The position numbers were made by a program, and so were the translations under genes. A DNA stretch of 12,230 nt, taken from NCBI GenBank assembly GCA_051745935.1, contig JBNJEM010000172.1, positions 1-12,230 on the forward strand, given 5' to 3'. The notes under the pieces are model-generated. The model ran no database searches, was not told the origin of the DNA, and saw only the letters and a list, made by a program, of their open reading frames with translations. This DNA comes from JBNJEM01 sp051745935 (lineage in GTDB: Bacteria; Planctomycetota; Planctomycetia; Pirellulales; Pirellulaceae). Of this stretch, positions 6,401-12,230 are shown piece by piece; positions within the stretch are counted from its first letter, which is position 1, and every line of letters starts with the position of its first letter.

Positions 6401-9099
6401 TGCTCTGTCTTCTTGAAGTGCCCGGCGAGCGACTGCCAGAAGGCCGTTGCCAATTCGGTGTGTCCAAGGTTGATCAAGAGAACACCCACCAACCATGCAG
6501 TAGCTGGCTCGGAGGTGGGAGACAACAGCAAATCCCTGTAGGTCGCGGGCGACCGGAATGCTGAGTTTCGCTCCAGTTGTGTCCAGTAGCGTCGAACGTC
6601 AGATTCGTTGAGTTCATAAAGCGCACGCAATGAGGGCAAATCCGCGAGAAACTGGTGAAGAGTGCACCAATCCGCCGCCTGGGCCAGTTGCCAGGGGAGC
6701 TCGTCGATCCGCCGGGCATCGGTGGGTCTATTTTCGAAGTAGTCGGCCAGCCGAAGGTGGAACTGCTGCTGCAAGTCGGGTTGCTCGACAAAACGCTGCC
6801 GCACGACCGCGCCGACCTCGCGGTGGTAGAAGGTGAGGACCGAGGCGCCGGGGGCGGCCTGCTCGGCCAGGTAGGGGGCCAGGTCCTGCCGCAGTCTGGC
6901 CCAGAGGGCGATCGGGATCCGCGTGGCGCCCGGCGGAAGGGTGTGCCCGTATTGGCGGTTAAGATCCTCGAGGTATTTGTGATAGTCCTCATCCTGCCAG
7001 AGAACTTCCAAGATTTCGATTTCGCTCAGGCCGCGGCGGGCCGAGCCAAGGTAGCCCAGCGCGCGGGTCGCGGTGAAGCCGTGCTGCGCGGGCCGCTCCA
7101 GCCGGGTCAGCAGCGTTTCCAGCAGTGCCGCCGCGTCGGGGCCGAGCTCCTCCAGGCTGACCGACCGATACGAGGGCCACAGGCGGCATTCCTCGAACAG
7201 GATTCGCAGGTAGATTGGCCGGCGGCAGGCAACGGCTTCCTCCGGCAGAATGCGCTGCTTGATAACCGTGCGCTGTTTGTCGATCAGTTGTCGCGGCGTC
7301 TGGGCATGTTCCAGCCAGCGGTCGATCAGGGTCAGCGCATCGTGGGGTGTGAGCGACTCGACGGCAATCGCCCGCTCGAGGAAGTCAGACTGGTGATCGG
7401 CGCGGCGCTTCAGTTCCCGGTACGGCTCGCCGAGCGGGTCGTCGTCGGCCACGCCGGAGATGCAGGAGACGACTAGCCTGGCGTGCTCCGGCAGCGTCCA
7501 GGGGAGCCAAGCCAGCCGCCGCCTGCCGTCGGTCGGGCTGAGCTGATCGAGCGCATCGAGGACGATCACGATCGGCCGCTGTGCGGGACCCGTCGCCAGA
7601 CGGCGGAGCAGTTCTTCCTGGAGCTTGTCCGGCTCGGCGGGGAGTTTCCTGGTCTCGGCCGGGACGCGGTCTTCCAGTTCGCGGCAAAGGGAAGCGAGCA
7701 GTCCGCGCAGGTCAGAGGCATCGGGCGTCACGCCGAGGAAGCGGACGATCGGCTTGAAGTGCTCCTCGGTCCGTTTGGCCGCTTCCGCCAGGATGGCCGT
7801 CTTGCCGGTTCCGGGCGGGCCGTGGACGAGGAGCGGTCGGCGGTCCGAGTCGTCGGCGAGATAGGCGGCGATCTGCTTCAGTTCCTCGTCGCGGCCCTGG
7901 AACTGCTGCGTCCGTTCGTCGCCAAAGCGGGCGTGCGCCTGACGCTCCAGTTCCAGCTTGCGGGCTTCGCTGGGACCGACCGGTTGCGGCTCGCCGTCGG
8001 CAGGCGATGCGGCCGGTTCGGGCAATTCCGCAAGCCGCCAGTGCTCCTGGATCTGCCGGCGAATGATGGCGGTGAGCTGCGCGACGCCCTCGTCGCAAAG
8101 CTGCTGGAGGTCGTCCTTCGAGGCGTCGACGACCGTGCGGCCGTTCTCACGTTTCAGCCGGGAATGCGGCATGGGCGTGACGGCGTGAGCACCCAATCGC
8201 GTAGTGAGCGCTTCTTTCAGGTCGGCCTGTGCCTGTTGTGCGTCGTCGTCGATCGCGCCCGACTCGGTGAGGTCGAAGAAGTCCCTGATCTCGGCCGGGT
8301 CGGAGAAGACGTCGCGGTTGGTGATCTCGCGGAAGAAGGCCCGCACGTGCCCGCCGGGGTTCGGGACGGCCAGGGCGCCGGCCCAGATTTCCTGCTCGGT
8401 TGCGGAGCCCTGGAAACGAACGATCTGCGGCAGCGGCGCGCGGCCCTGGGCCACGGCCGCCGCGTGCCGCTGCCAGTCGAGCGTAAAACGCCCGGCCAAT
8501 GACTCCGGGGGAAAGGCGGCGTTAACAAGGTCCCACAACACGCGCTGCACGGCCAGCCAGTCGGCGGTATCCTTCTGTTTTGCATCGCGGCCGTAGTTCT
8601 TGCCGTCCCCCAGATCGCGCTGTCGCGATTGCAGCAGGTATTGCAGCGGCGGCTCTTGCGACGGTCCGGCCGGGCGGAAGTTCTCATCCTTGTAGTACCA
8701 GTCCCGCAGCACGCCCTCGGCCGACTCGGAACCGATTCCCGGAACTTTCCCGGATGTGGCGACGGCCAGCAGGCGGTTGAACTCGTCCTCGGAGATCGCC
8801 TCCGGCAACGGCCGCCAGCCGTAGCGGTTGCCCAGCAGGATGAGGAAGTTCGGTTCGGGCGAGACGTGCTGCGAGCGGCGGAGCTCGTCGAAGCAGATCC
8901 GCATCGTTCGGTGGTCCAGCCCCGCCTCTCCCGGCACGCCCCAGCGCAAATCGATCGCCTGGAACTGAAAACCGTATTGCCGGCAGAACGCCTCCAAACG
9001 CGGGAAGGCGTCCCCCTGCAGGGCGTCCCGCTCGGCCTCGAGGTCGGCGAAGCTAGAGCTGATGAAAACCCGGATGATGGGAAGGTAGCGGGGCTGCAT
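5131..9099 (-). CDS. DUF4062 - STAND NTPase - TPR protein (NLR-like sensor)
   Basis: A 1322-residue multidomain ATPase. Residues ~8-150 form a DUF4062 domain (IIRVFISSSFADLEAERDAL, IDLRWGVPGE, FLILLGNRYGWRP), a family compared with TIR folds and found at the N-terminus of eukaryotic NPHP3, TEP1 and NWD1. A STAND/NACHT-type NTPase follows: GRDEELKQI before Walker A GPPGTGKT (427-434), Walker B IVIVLDALDQL (510-520), and LVVSCIS (~542-548) in the sensor position. A helical region (~570-830), including ELPWQLAQAADW, leads to ten repeats of about 40 residues each (~900-1315) of TPR type. The ATG at 9099 has GGAG six bases upstream (9106-9109). The frame runs open to 9297, but that extension overlaps the Nudix gene and has no family resemblance. 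Such proteins usually bind a trigger through the repeats, oligomerise through the NTPase and fire the N-terminal effector; bacterial relatives include defence and regulatory proteins. A marked G+C drop occurs near 6660 (residue ~813). Confidence 0.9.
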   Translation of the reverse strand: MQPRYLPIIRVFISSSFADLEAERDALQGDAFPRLEAFCRQYGFQFQAIDLRWGVPGEAGLDHRTMRICFDELRRSQHVSPEPNFLILLGNRYGWRPLPEAISEDEFNRLLAVATSGKVPGIGSESAEGVLRDWYYKDENFRPAGPSQEPPLQYLLQSRQRDLGDGKNYGRDAKQKDTADWLAVQRVLWDLVNAAFPPESLAGRFTLDWQRHAAAVAQGRAPLPQIVRFQGSATEQEIWAGALAVPNPGGHVRAFFREITNRDVFSDPAEIRDFFDLTESGAIDDDAQQAQADLKEALTTRLGAHAVTPMPHSRLKRENGRTVVDASKDDLQQLCDEGVAQLTAIIRRQIQEHWRLAELPEPAASPADGEPQPVGPSEARKLELERQAHARFGDERTQQFQGRDEELKQIAAYLADDSDRRPLLVHGPPGTGKTAILAEAAKRTEEHFKPIVRFLGVTPDASDLRGLLASLCRELEDRVPAETRKLPAEPDKLQEELLRRLATGPAQRPIVIVLDALDQLSPTDGRRRLAWLPWTLPEHARLVVSCISGVADDDPLGEPYRELKRRADHQSDFLERAIAVESLTPHDALTLIDRWLEHAQTPRQLIDKQRTVIKQRILPEEAVACRRPIYLRILFEECRLWPSYRSVSLEELGPDAAALLETLLTRLERPAQHGFTATRALGYLGSARRGLSEIEILEVLWQDEDYHKYLEDLNRQYGHTLPPGATRIPIALWARLRQDLAPYLAEQAAPGASVLTFYHREVGAVVRQRFVEQPDLQQQFHLRLADYFENRPTDARRIDELPWQLAQAADWCTLHQFLADLPSLRALYELNESDVRRYWTQLERNSAFRSPATYRDLLLSPTSEPATAWLVGVLLINLGHTELATAFWQSLAGHFKKTEQTANRARALINGAECARVQGITSEAIQCFREAVPILRSNKDWRGVVASFVGLANIHLDRRELAEALSLYRKAERLATRMRDKPGLACSLGGQARIMFCKGEYKKALQLLRQEEEICAELGDPGRLSRCWLVQAEFLSRVGSFAEAAKLHKKAEDACRKIGDKDGEASAIGSRAMILEHQGEWDKALRLLHLQEWIYKNIDAQYGLANGYGNQAKILLSLIQRDGSHRALEAISLLQKQELIARQLNYQTALLASLQNQAVALRVLGKYDIALALLAEKEAISRALDDNPALASCLQEQANILLRNVDNETLVRAEAILREKETICRKLSLAKELASCLGTLALVFRQRRQRGDSEMALELYTEVESIQKNLRDEPSMAVTLYNRGTLLRDDLNNPIEAQQSLDGSFALARKYRMMELLQRFGS

Positions 9100-9179
9100 G
9101 GGACGCTCCGTTCGTTCGTATGGATCACGGGACAATGTGCTCCGCTGCCGCAGCGAACTCGATGCGTTGACAGTTCGCC

Positions 9180-9596
9180 CTATCGGACGTTGTTGGGCGG
9201 TGAAACACCGAGCTTTCTGAGAATCAACTCCACGGTCTCGCTGACCGGCTTTCCGTCCGTCGTCCGTTGTGACTGGATTTCCTGTTCCGTCAGCCAACGA
9301 TTGTTCGGCTTGGCGTCAATTCTGCCTCCGGCCGAGTCGGTCAGGCGGACGTCGAACAGTTCCATCGTGTACCCGGTTTCCTCCTGAGCCGACTTGGAGA
9401 AGGCCGTGTATTCCAGACGGGCTGCCGGCTCATCGGCGACTTCGAAATCGATGCCGCATCGCAGGCTGAGTTCCTCTTCGATCTCGCGGATGACGCACTC
9501 CCGGAACGACTCGTGCGCCCGCTTATGGCCGCCGATCAAGGCGTAGGCGTTCCATTTGCGGTTCCACTGGGCCAGCCACAACGTGTGTTTTGCCAC
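9180..9596 (-). CDS. Nudix hydrolase
   Basis: A 138-residue protein with an almost complete Nudix box at residues 23-45: Gly23, Glu29, Arg37-Glu38 and Glu41-Glu42 fit G-x5-E-x7-RE-U-x-EE-x-G-U, with Ser44 in place of the last Gly. Nudix enzymes cleave nucleoside diphosphates linked to another group using Mg2+ held by the Glu residues; the substrate here cannot be told. The start used is GTG at 9596. The frame stays open upstream through several codons (SPRTTD before VAKHT), and the usual N-terminal strand of the fold is short, so the 5' end may be truncated or mis-set. The stop is 80 bases before the STAND start. A shared transcript is plausible, but no functional link is shown. Confidence 0.78.
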   Translation of the reverse strand: MAKHTLWLAQWNRKWNAYALIGGHKRAHESFRECVIREIEEELSLRCGIDFEVADEPAARLEYTAFSKSAQEETGYTMELFDVRLTDSAGGRIDAKPNNRWLTEQEIQSQRTTDGKPVSETVELILRKLGVSPPNNVR

Positions 9597-9611
9597 ATCA
9601 GTCGTTCGCGG

Positions 9612-9681
9612 CGATAACCCGCAAACAGGGGGGGGCGAAAGCCCCGAACCCTATTTGTCGGCGTTCATCGCCTTGTTAGCC
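9612..9681 (-). repeat. attC-like imperfect hairpin (integron recombination site)
   Basis: This is a 70-base imperfect palindrome. Outer arms are GGCGATAACCCGCAAA (9610-9625) against the bulged partner TTTGTCGGCGTTCATCGCC (9654-9672). The centre holds GGGGC-GAAA-GCCCC (9632-9645). On the - strand it begins GGCTAACAAGGCG and ends GGGTTATCG, resembling attC R'' and R' core sites. The membrane-protein stop codon lies inside it, as is common for cassette genes. The inverse core GTTAGCCC occurs at the 5' side of that gene (10337-10344), as expected when a cassette carries its own matching core. The R' (GTTATCG) departs from GTTRRRY, so this is attC-like rather than certain. There is no T tract to make it an intrinsic terminator. 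Confidence 0.42.
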
Positions 9682-10334
9682 CTTTTCTTCTTTAACCTGC
9701 GCTTCACTTCCGCATCCATCGCGTCAAAGAATGCCACATATTCTGACAACTCGTTGCTCGGACGGCTGCACGTAACCAGGATGCTGCGATGCATATTCCC
9801 AGCAACACCTCGTATCTCGTAGCGGAGGTCAGTGCACTCGCGCCCGCGGCGGGAAGTATCATTGCGTTCAAGGTGCGTGTTGCTGATATCGGAGAATGGT
9901 ATGGACCAGGTGCTGTATAGAGAATTCAGTGTAACCTCGTCGGACGTAAGTACTAGCGAGCGAAAGTTGAGCAACGGATCTAGCAGAAGGGCTTTCGCGA
10001 AGAGGAGAGCCAGGAATGCGATCAGTATGTAGCCGACCAAACGCCACACAATGTGGGGAGGGCGTTTTTCCTCGGGATTCTCGTGCGTGACAAGTCGGAG
10101 CAAATACGGCAATGCGAGGCCGGATGCGACAAATGCAGCGGCGCCGGCGGGCCAAGATGCGGATTCGCGCAAAGACTGAAAGATGAAGCGAACGCTGCCA
10201 TCCGGGAGCTGGACACGGGACGGCGCCTTCTCTTCGGGGGCCAGGGACTGAGCGATGAGGACAGCGCCAACAGTCGAGGAAATCAGAATGGCCGTGCCGA
10301 GGAGTCTCGCAAGTGGTTTCTGCATCTTATTCAT
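9651..10334 (-). CDS. Membrane protein of unknown function in a cassette-like context
   Basis: A 227-residue protein with three hydrophobic segments: residues ~11-32 (LLGTAILISSTVGAVLIAQ), ~61-82 (WPAGAAAFVASGLALPYLL) and ~97-123 (VGYILIAFLALLFAKALLL). A ~100-residue polar C-terminal domain with many strand-like stretches follows, ending KKKRANKAMNADK. The layout resembles small bacterial PH-like or DUF membrane proteins, but I recognise no family. The ATG at 10334 has no ribosome site and lies only two bases past GTTAGCCC; a second ATG is at 10325. The tight start and the stop inside an attC-like hairpin match the compact form of integron gene cassettes (predicted cassette 9618-10343). Base composition is lower in G+C than the Nudix and STAND genes beside it. 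Confidence 0.7.
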   Translation of the reverse strand: MNKMQKPLARLLGTAILISSTVGAVLIAQSLAPEEKAPSRVQLPDGSVRFIFQSLRESASWPAGAAAFVASGLALPYLLRLVTHENPEEKRPPHIVWRLVGYILIAFLALLFAKALLLDPLLNFRSLVLTSDEVTLNSLYSTWSIPFSDISNTHLERNDTSRRGRECTDLRYEIRGVAGNMHRSILVTCSRPSNELSEYVAFFDAMDAEVKRRLKKKRANKAMNADK

Positions 10335-10818
10335 TTGGGCTAACTACGTACTTATATGCAGCACCCAGGGGAGCAAACCGGGCGGGCGTTCTGCAAAATA
10401 TATTTCAGGCGGTTGGATTTTTCCGGGTGGAAAGCTGCCCGACGCAAGCCGTCCTCCCGTTGGTCGGACTCGCGGCGGAGAAAGTCATCCGCGACCGGTA
10501 TAACGTGCTGCATCAAATCCGCAGTTTATCACACAAGCCAAGCGGTGACTAGACTTTGCGCCCTATGGCCTATCGGCCGAAGCCGGATTATTCGCGCATC
10601 GGGGGTGCACGATAGCGCTCCCACCGGGGTCGAGAAACACCATCTGCCAGTCCTCGCGTGTTAATCGTGCGTGACGCTGCACGATCGCGCTCTGGGTCCA
10701 GTCTTCACGGCCGGTCACAACGCCCTGCCGGAAAATAGGTTAGGACTTCCTTTACTCGCTTGGCAACACGCGTTAATTTGCGTCACCAATGTACGTTAAC
10801 ATGAACACTCCACCCACT
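10335..10818. other. Stretch without a clear intact gene
   Basis: This 484-base stretch lies between the membrane-protein gene and the CocE fragment. It holds the GTTAGCCC core site (10337-10344, - strand sense) and a 58-codon coding-like - strand segment (10563-10739). Overlapping + strand frames at 10313-10552 and 10356-10664 show no recognisable motif. No attC hairpin was found immediately upstream of the core site, so any earlier cassette is lost or absent. Confidence 0.5.
10563..10739 (-). pseudogene. Short coding-like fragment of unknown family
   Basis: This - strand frame, bounded upstream by TAA, reads FRQGVVTGREDWTQSAIV, then RHARLTREDWQMVFLDPG and GSAIVHPR, before TAG at 10563-10565. 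The repeated Arg-Glu-Asp-Trp and the amphipathic pattern look like protein rather than noise, but I cannot name the family. There is no upstream ATG and only a possible GTG within it. It is most easily read as a leftover piece of a gene, in keeping with the broken genes around it. Confidence 0.3.
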
Positions 10819-11505
10819 TCAGCAGAAGGCGTCGATACTCAGACCACTCGCTTCGCGATTGGCCAGACGCTCTTGCCAGTAAAGATAGTCGTCGAGCCCC
10901 GGAGAGGGCCTGCCGCTGCATCTAGCCACGTCGTTGAGCCAGGACATGACATACGGCAGGAAGATGTTCCGGTTCTTAGGTATCCCTGCTGTTCCGGGAT
11001 ACGTGGAGACGCCTGGGACGATGGTCTCCAGATGCGGTGGGCACTCCTTGATGGTGCTCCACTGGCACCAACCCAAGTAGGACCATCCGAACATGCCCAC
11101 CTTGCCGTTGCACCATGGCTGGAGTGCCAGCCACTCCACGACATCGTGCCCGTCACGCCCTTCGTTCTCGAACGGTTTGAATGTCCCTTCTGAATGACCG
11201 CACCCCCGGACGTCGATGGTCGCGATGACATAGCCCCTCTGGGCGTACCAATGGCCGCGCCGTACCTGGAAATCCGCCCCGTAGGGCGTGAGAAGAAAGA
11301 GGACCGGCAACGGCCTGGGCATCTTTTTCGGTTTGTAGATGCTGGCGAGCAGATTGACCCCGTCGCGCATCGGGATCTTGACGTCTTTCTCGACGGAAAC
11401 CGCTTCCGCATCTCCCGCATGCGTCCGTGAACATCCTCCTGCGAAGAAGATGCAAACCGCGAGAGCGAACGGAAGAGGCGACTGAGAGGCAAATGCTTTT
11501 CCCAT
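10819..11505 (-). pseudogene. Truncated CocE/NonD-family (peptidase S15) hydrolase, lipoprotein-like
   Basis: A 228-codon frame. Residues 1-25 form a signal peptide ending FFAGGC, a degenerate lipobox with Cys25. VEKDVKIPMRDGVNLLASIY (38-57), TPYG (73-76) and IDVRGCGHSEGTFKPF (97-112) follow, then DVVEWLALQPW and the nucleophile elbow GWSYLG (140-145, Ser142). This is the N-terminal third of the alpha/beta hydrolase domain of X-Pro dipeptidyl-peptidase/CocE-type enzymes, which normally run to about 550-650 residues. The frame ends after ~10 non-family residues (SGLSIDAFC), so the catalytic Asp and His and the C-terminal jelly-roll domain are missing. The ATG lacks a ribosome site on this strand. 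It would have been an exported esterase or amidase; as it stands it is almost surely inactive. Confidence 0.8.
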
Positions 11506-11846
11506 GGAGGTAGTGCCGTTTTGGTTCAGACGGAGGTGGACAGTCCTGTTATGGTGTAAGCAAGTCCTGAGAGGGCCGCCACCGCGGCGCTAATGGCCGG
11601 AGTGGTACATTTTTCCTGGCAAGTTGCGCAGGACAGGAAACGTTGCAATCGTTTTCGTCTATCGGGGCGTGAAACTGCGAGCGGCCAGGCACGCTGTCGG
11701 TCAACAGCGGGACATTTGTGCGTTTGCATTTGGTCGCTCGGCAACTTGACTGGATTGTAGGGGCTCGTCGTCGCGGTGGTATTCGTATCCGGCGTAGCCG
11801 TTCACGGGTGCCGCTACACGGCCTGGACACGCAAGGCCCGCAGGGA

Positions 11847-11960
11847 TGCCACGGGCTTGTCCCGTGGTGGTTCACGTTCCCCGCTACAAACTGGTCAGAA
11901 ACACTACTCCTGGCCGTCGGTAGCGTGGAACGTAACGGACCACGGGACAAGCCCGTGGCA
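11847..11960. repeat. Inverted pair of REP-like hairpins (BIME-like unit)
   Basis: The 34-base blocks 11847-11880 and 11927-11960 are inverted copies of each other, matching at 30 of 34 positions, around a 46-base spacer. Each block also contains its own perfect hairpin, CCACGGG-CTTGT-CCCGTGG. Two head-to-head palindromic units of this kind resemble the bacterial interspersed mosaic elements spread by REP-associated transposases. No such transposase is in the window. Confidence 0.85.
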
Positions 11961-12020
11961 TTTGCACCCGGCAAAGCCCTTTTTCTCCCGCATTAATTGT
12001 ACTACTCCCCTTTTTCGCTT

Positions 12021-12051
12021 GGCCTAAATTGATCGTGGAACAGTCCAAACG
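12021..12051 (+). repeat. 31-bp direct repeat, right copy
   Basis: Partner of 3955-3985, same orientation, with one mismatch. It abuts the surviving 3' end of the aminotransferase gene. Here the frame used in the left copy is closed by TGA at 12030-12032, so the repeat is not conserved as coding sequence. Confidence 0.9.
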
Positions 12052-12062
12052 AATCAGGTTAG

Positions 12063-12230
12063 GTGCATTACCACAATGACAGATACTCCATATTCCGCGA
12101 GTTCGTGGAACCGTCGTCCTATCCCAACATGGACGACCTCGAATCCCGCTATTTAGTCCTACCGCTGCACATGCAACTGAGCGTGGAGGACGTGGAACGC
12201 ATTTGCGATGTCGTGCGGCGGGGATGGTAA
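12063..12230 (+). pseudogene. C-terminal remnant of a DegT/DnrJ/EryC1/StrS sugar aminotransferase
   Basis: Reading back from TAA at 12228-12230, the frame gives VHYHNDRYSIFREFVEPS, then SYPNMDDLESR, then YLVLPLHMQLSVEDVERI and CDVVRRGW. This is the usual C-terminus of PLP-dependent aminotransferases of the DegT family, which make amino sugars for polysaccharides and glycans: a His-x-x-x-Asp-Arg stretch, a LPLH block, then the final S-x-E-D-V-E-R-I helix. A stop (TAG 12060-12062) lies immediately upstream in frame, and no start is available. The first ~320 residues, including the PLP lysine, are absent. With the asnB stub it frames the patchwork and suggests that a polysaccharide cluster was interrupted and partly lost. 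Confidence 0.82.

Larger units (their letters stand above)
11506..12062. other. Intergenic stretch with REP-like repeats and the right direct repeat
   Basis: No convincing gene is seen over 557 bases. The - strand frames at 11526-11744 and 11549-11974 disagree with each other, cover the hairpin repeats and show no family motif. The stretch contains the inverted pair of REP-like hairpins (11847-11960) and the right copy of the 31-bp repeat (12021-12051), which ends only 11 bases before the aminotransferase fragment becomes recognisable. Confidence 0.6.

Noticed and set aside
7483..8502. Long + strand open frame (339 codons) opposite the STAND gene
   Set aside because: It is antisense to a well-supported NTPase domain in very G+C-rich DNA, where stop codons are rare in all frames. 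It has no family motif and is Arg/Gly/Ala-rich low-complexity sequence.
8217..9128. - strand frame of 303 codons overlapping the start of the STAND gene
   Set aside because: It is an alternative frame of the DUF4062 coding region, Arg/Ser/Thr/Pro-rich; the real frame carries the VFISSSF and Walker motifs.
9175..9200. Second attC site at the end of the Nudix gene (GCCCAAC core on the - strand)
   Set aside because: A good R''-like heptamer is present, but no matching R' or hairpin arm follows before the STAND start, and it does not match the core at the Nudix 5' side.
9100..9297. N-terminal extension of the STAND frame to 9297
   Set aside because: It overlaps the Nudix coding region and has no domain character. 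GGAG six bases before the ATG at 9099 gives a better start right before the DUF4062 motif.
9632..9645. GGGGC-GAAA-GCCCC hairpin as an intrinsic terminator
   Set aside because: No run of T follows on either strand. It is better explained as the tip of the larger attC-like hairpin.

Overview
The window looks like bacterial chromosomal DNA, probably from a planctomycete or a relative. That assignment is inference. It rests on the DUF4062-STAND-TPR architecture, a kinesin-light-chain-type TPR remnant with an 'AIGRPHPNL' tail, the REP-like CCACGGG-CTTGT-CCCGTGG hairpins, and uneven but generally high G+C. No rRNA, tRNA, integrase, transposase or CRISPR array was found.

Left flank (1-3800, + strand): three perfect copies of a 40-bp repeat are followed by a surface-polysaccharide locus. 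It contains a GT4-like glycosyltransferase, an oligosaccharide flippase, and the first ~85 codons of an asparagine synthetase (asnB) that breaks off just after its FNGEIYNH motif. Right flank (12063-12230, + strand): the last ~55 codons of a DegT/DnrJ/EryC1/StrS sugar aminotransferase, another polysaccharide-type gene, which has lost its N-terminal ~85%.

Centre (about 3800-12060): a patchwork of unrelated material, mostly on the - strand, separates the two broken genes. A 31-bp direct repeat with one mismatch lies near its two ends (3955-3985 and 12021-12051). Read in the direction of - strand transcription, it holds: a truncated CocE/NonD-family lipoprotein hydrolase; a short coding-like fragment; a membrane-protein gene laid out like an integron gene cassette (attC-like hairpin at its 3' end, matching core site at its 5' end); a Nudix hydrolase; a 1322-residue DUF4062-STAND NTPase-TPR protein; a closely linked unknown 135-residue protein; and the decayed 3' end of a second TPR gene.

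The most interesting part is the STAND locus. Its N-terminal and NTPase half is very G+C-rich (46 of 60 bases at 7801-7860). Its TPR half and the following small gene are much less so (27 of 60 at 5401-5460). Beyond them the DNA returns to high G+C in a decayed TPR tail. This suggests that a roughly 2-kb low-G+C sensor module replaced the original TPR sensor and left its old 3' end stranded downstream. STAND proteins of this layout are candidate conflict or defence sensors, but function here is inferred from architecture only.
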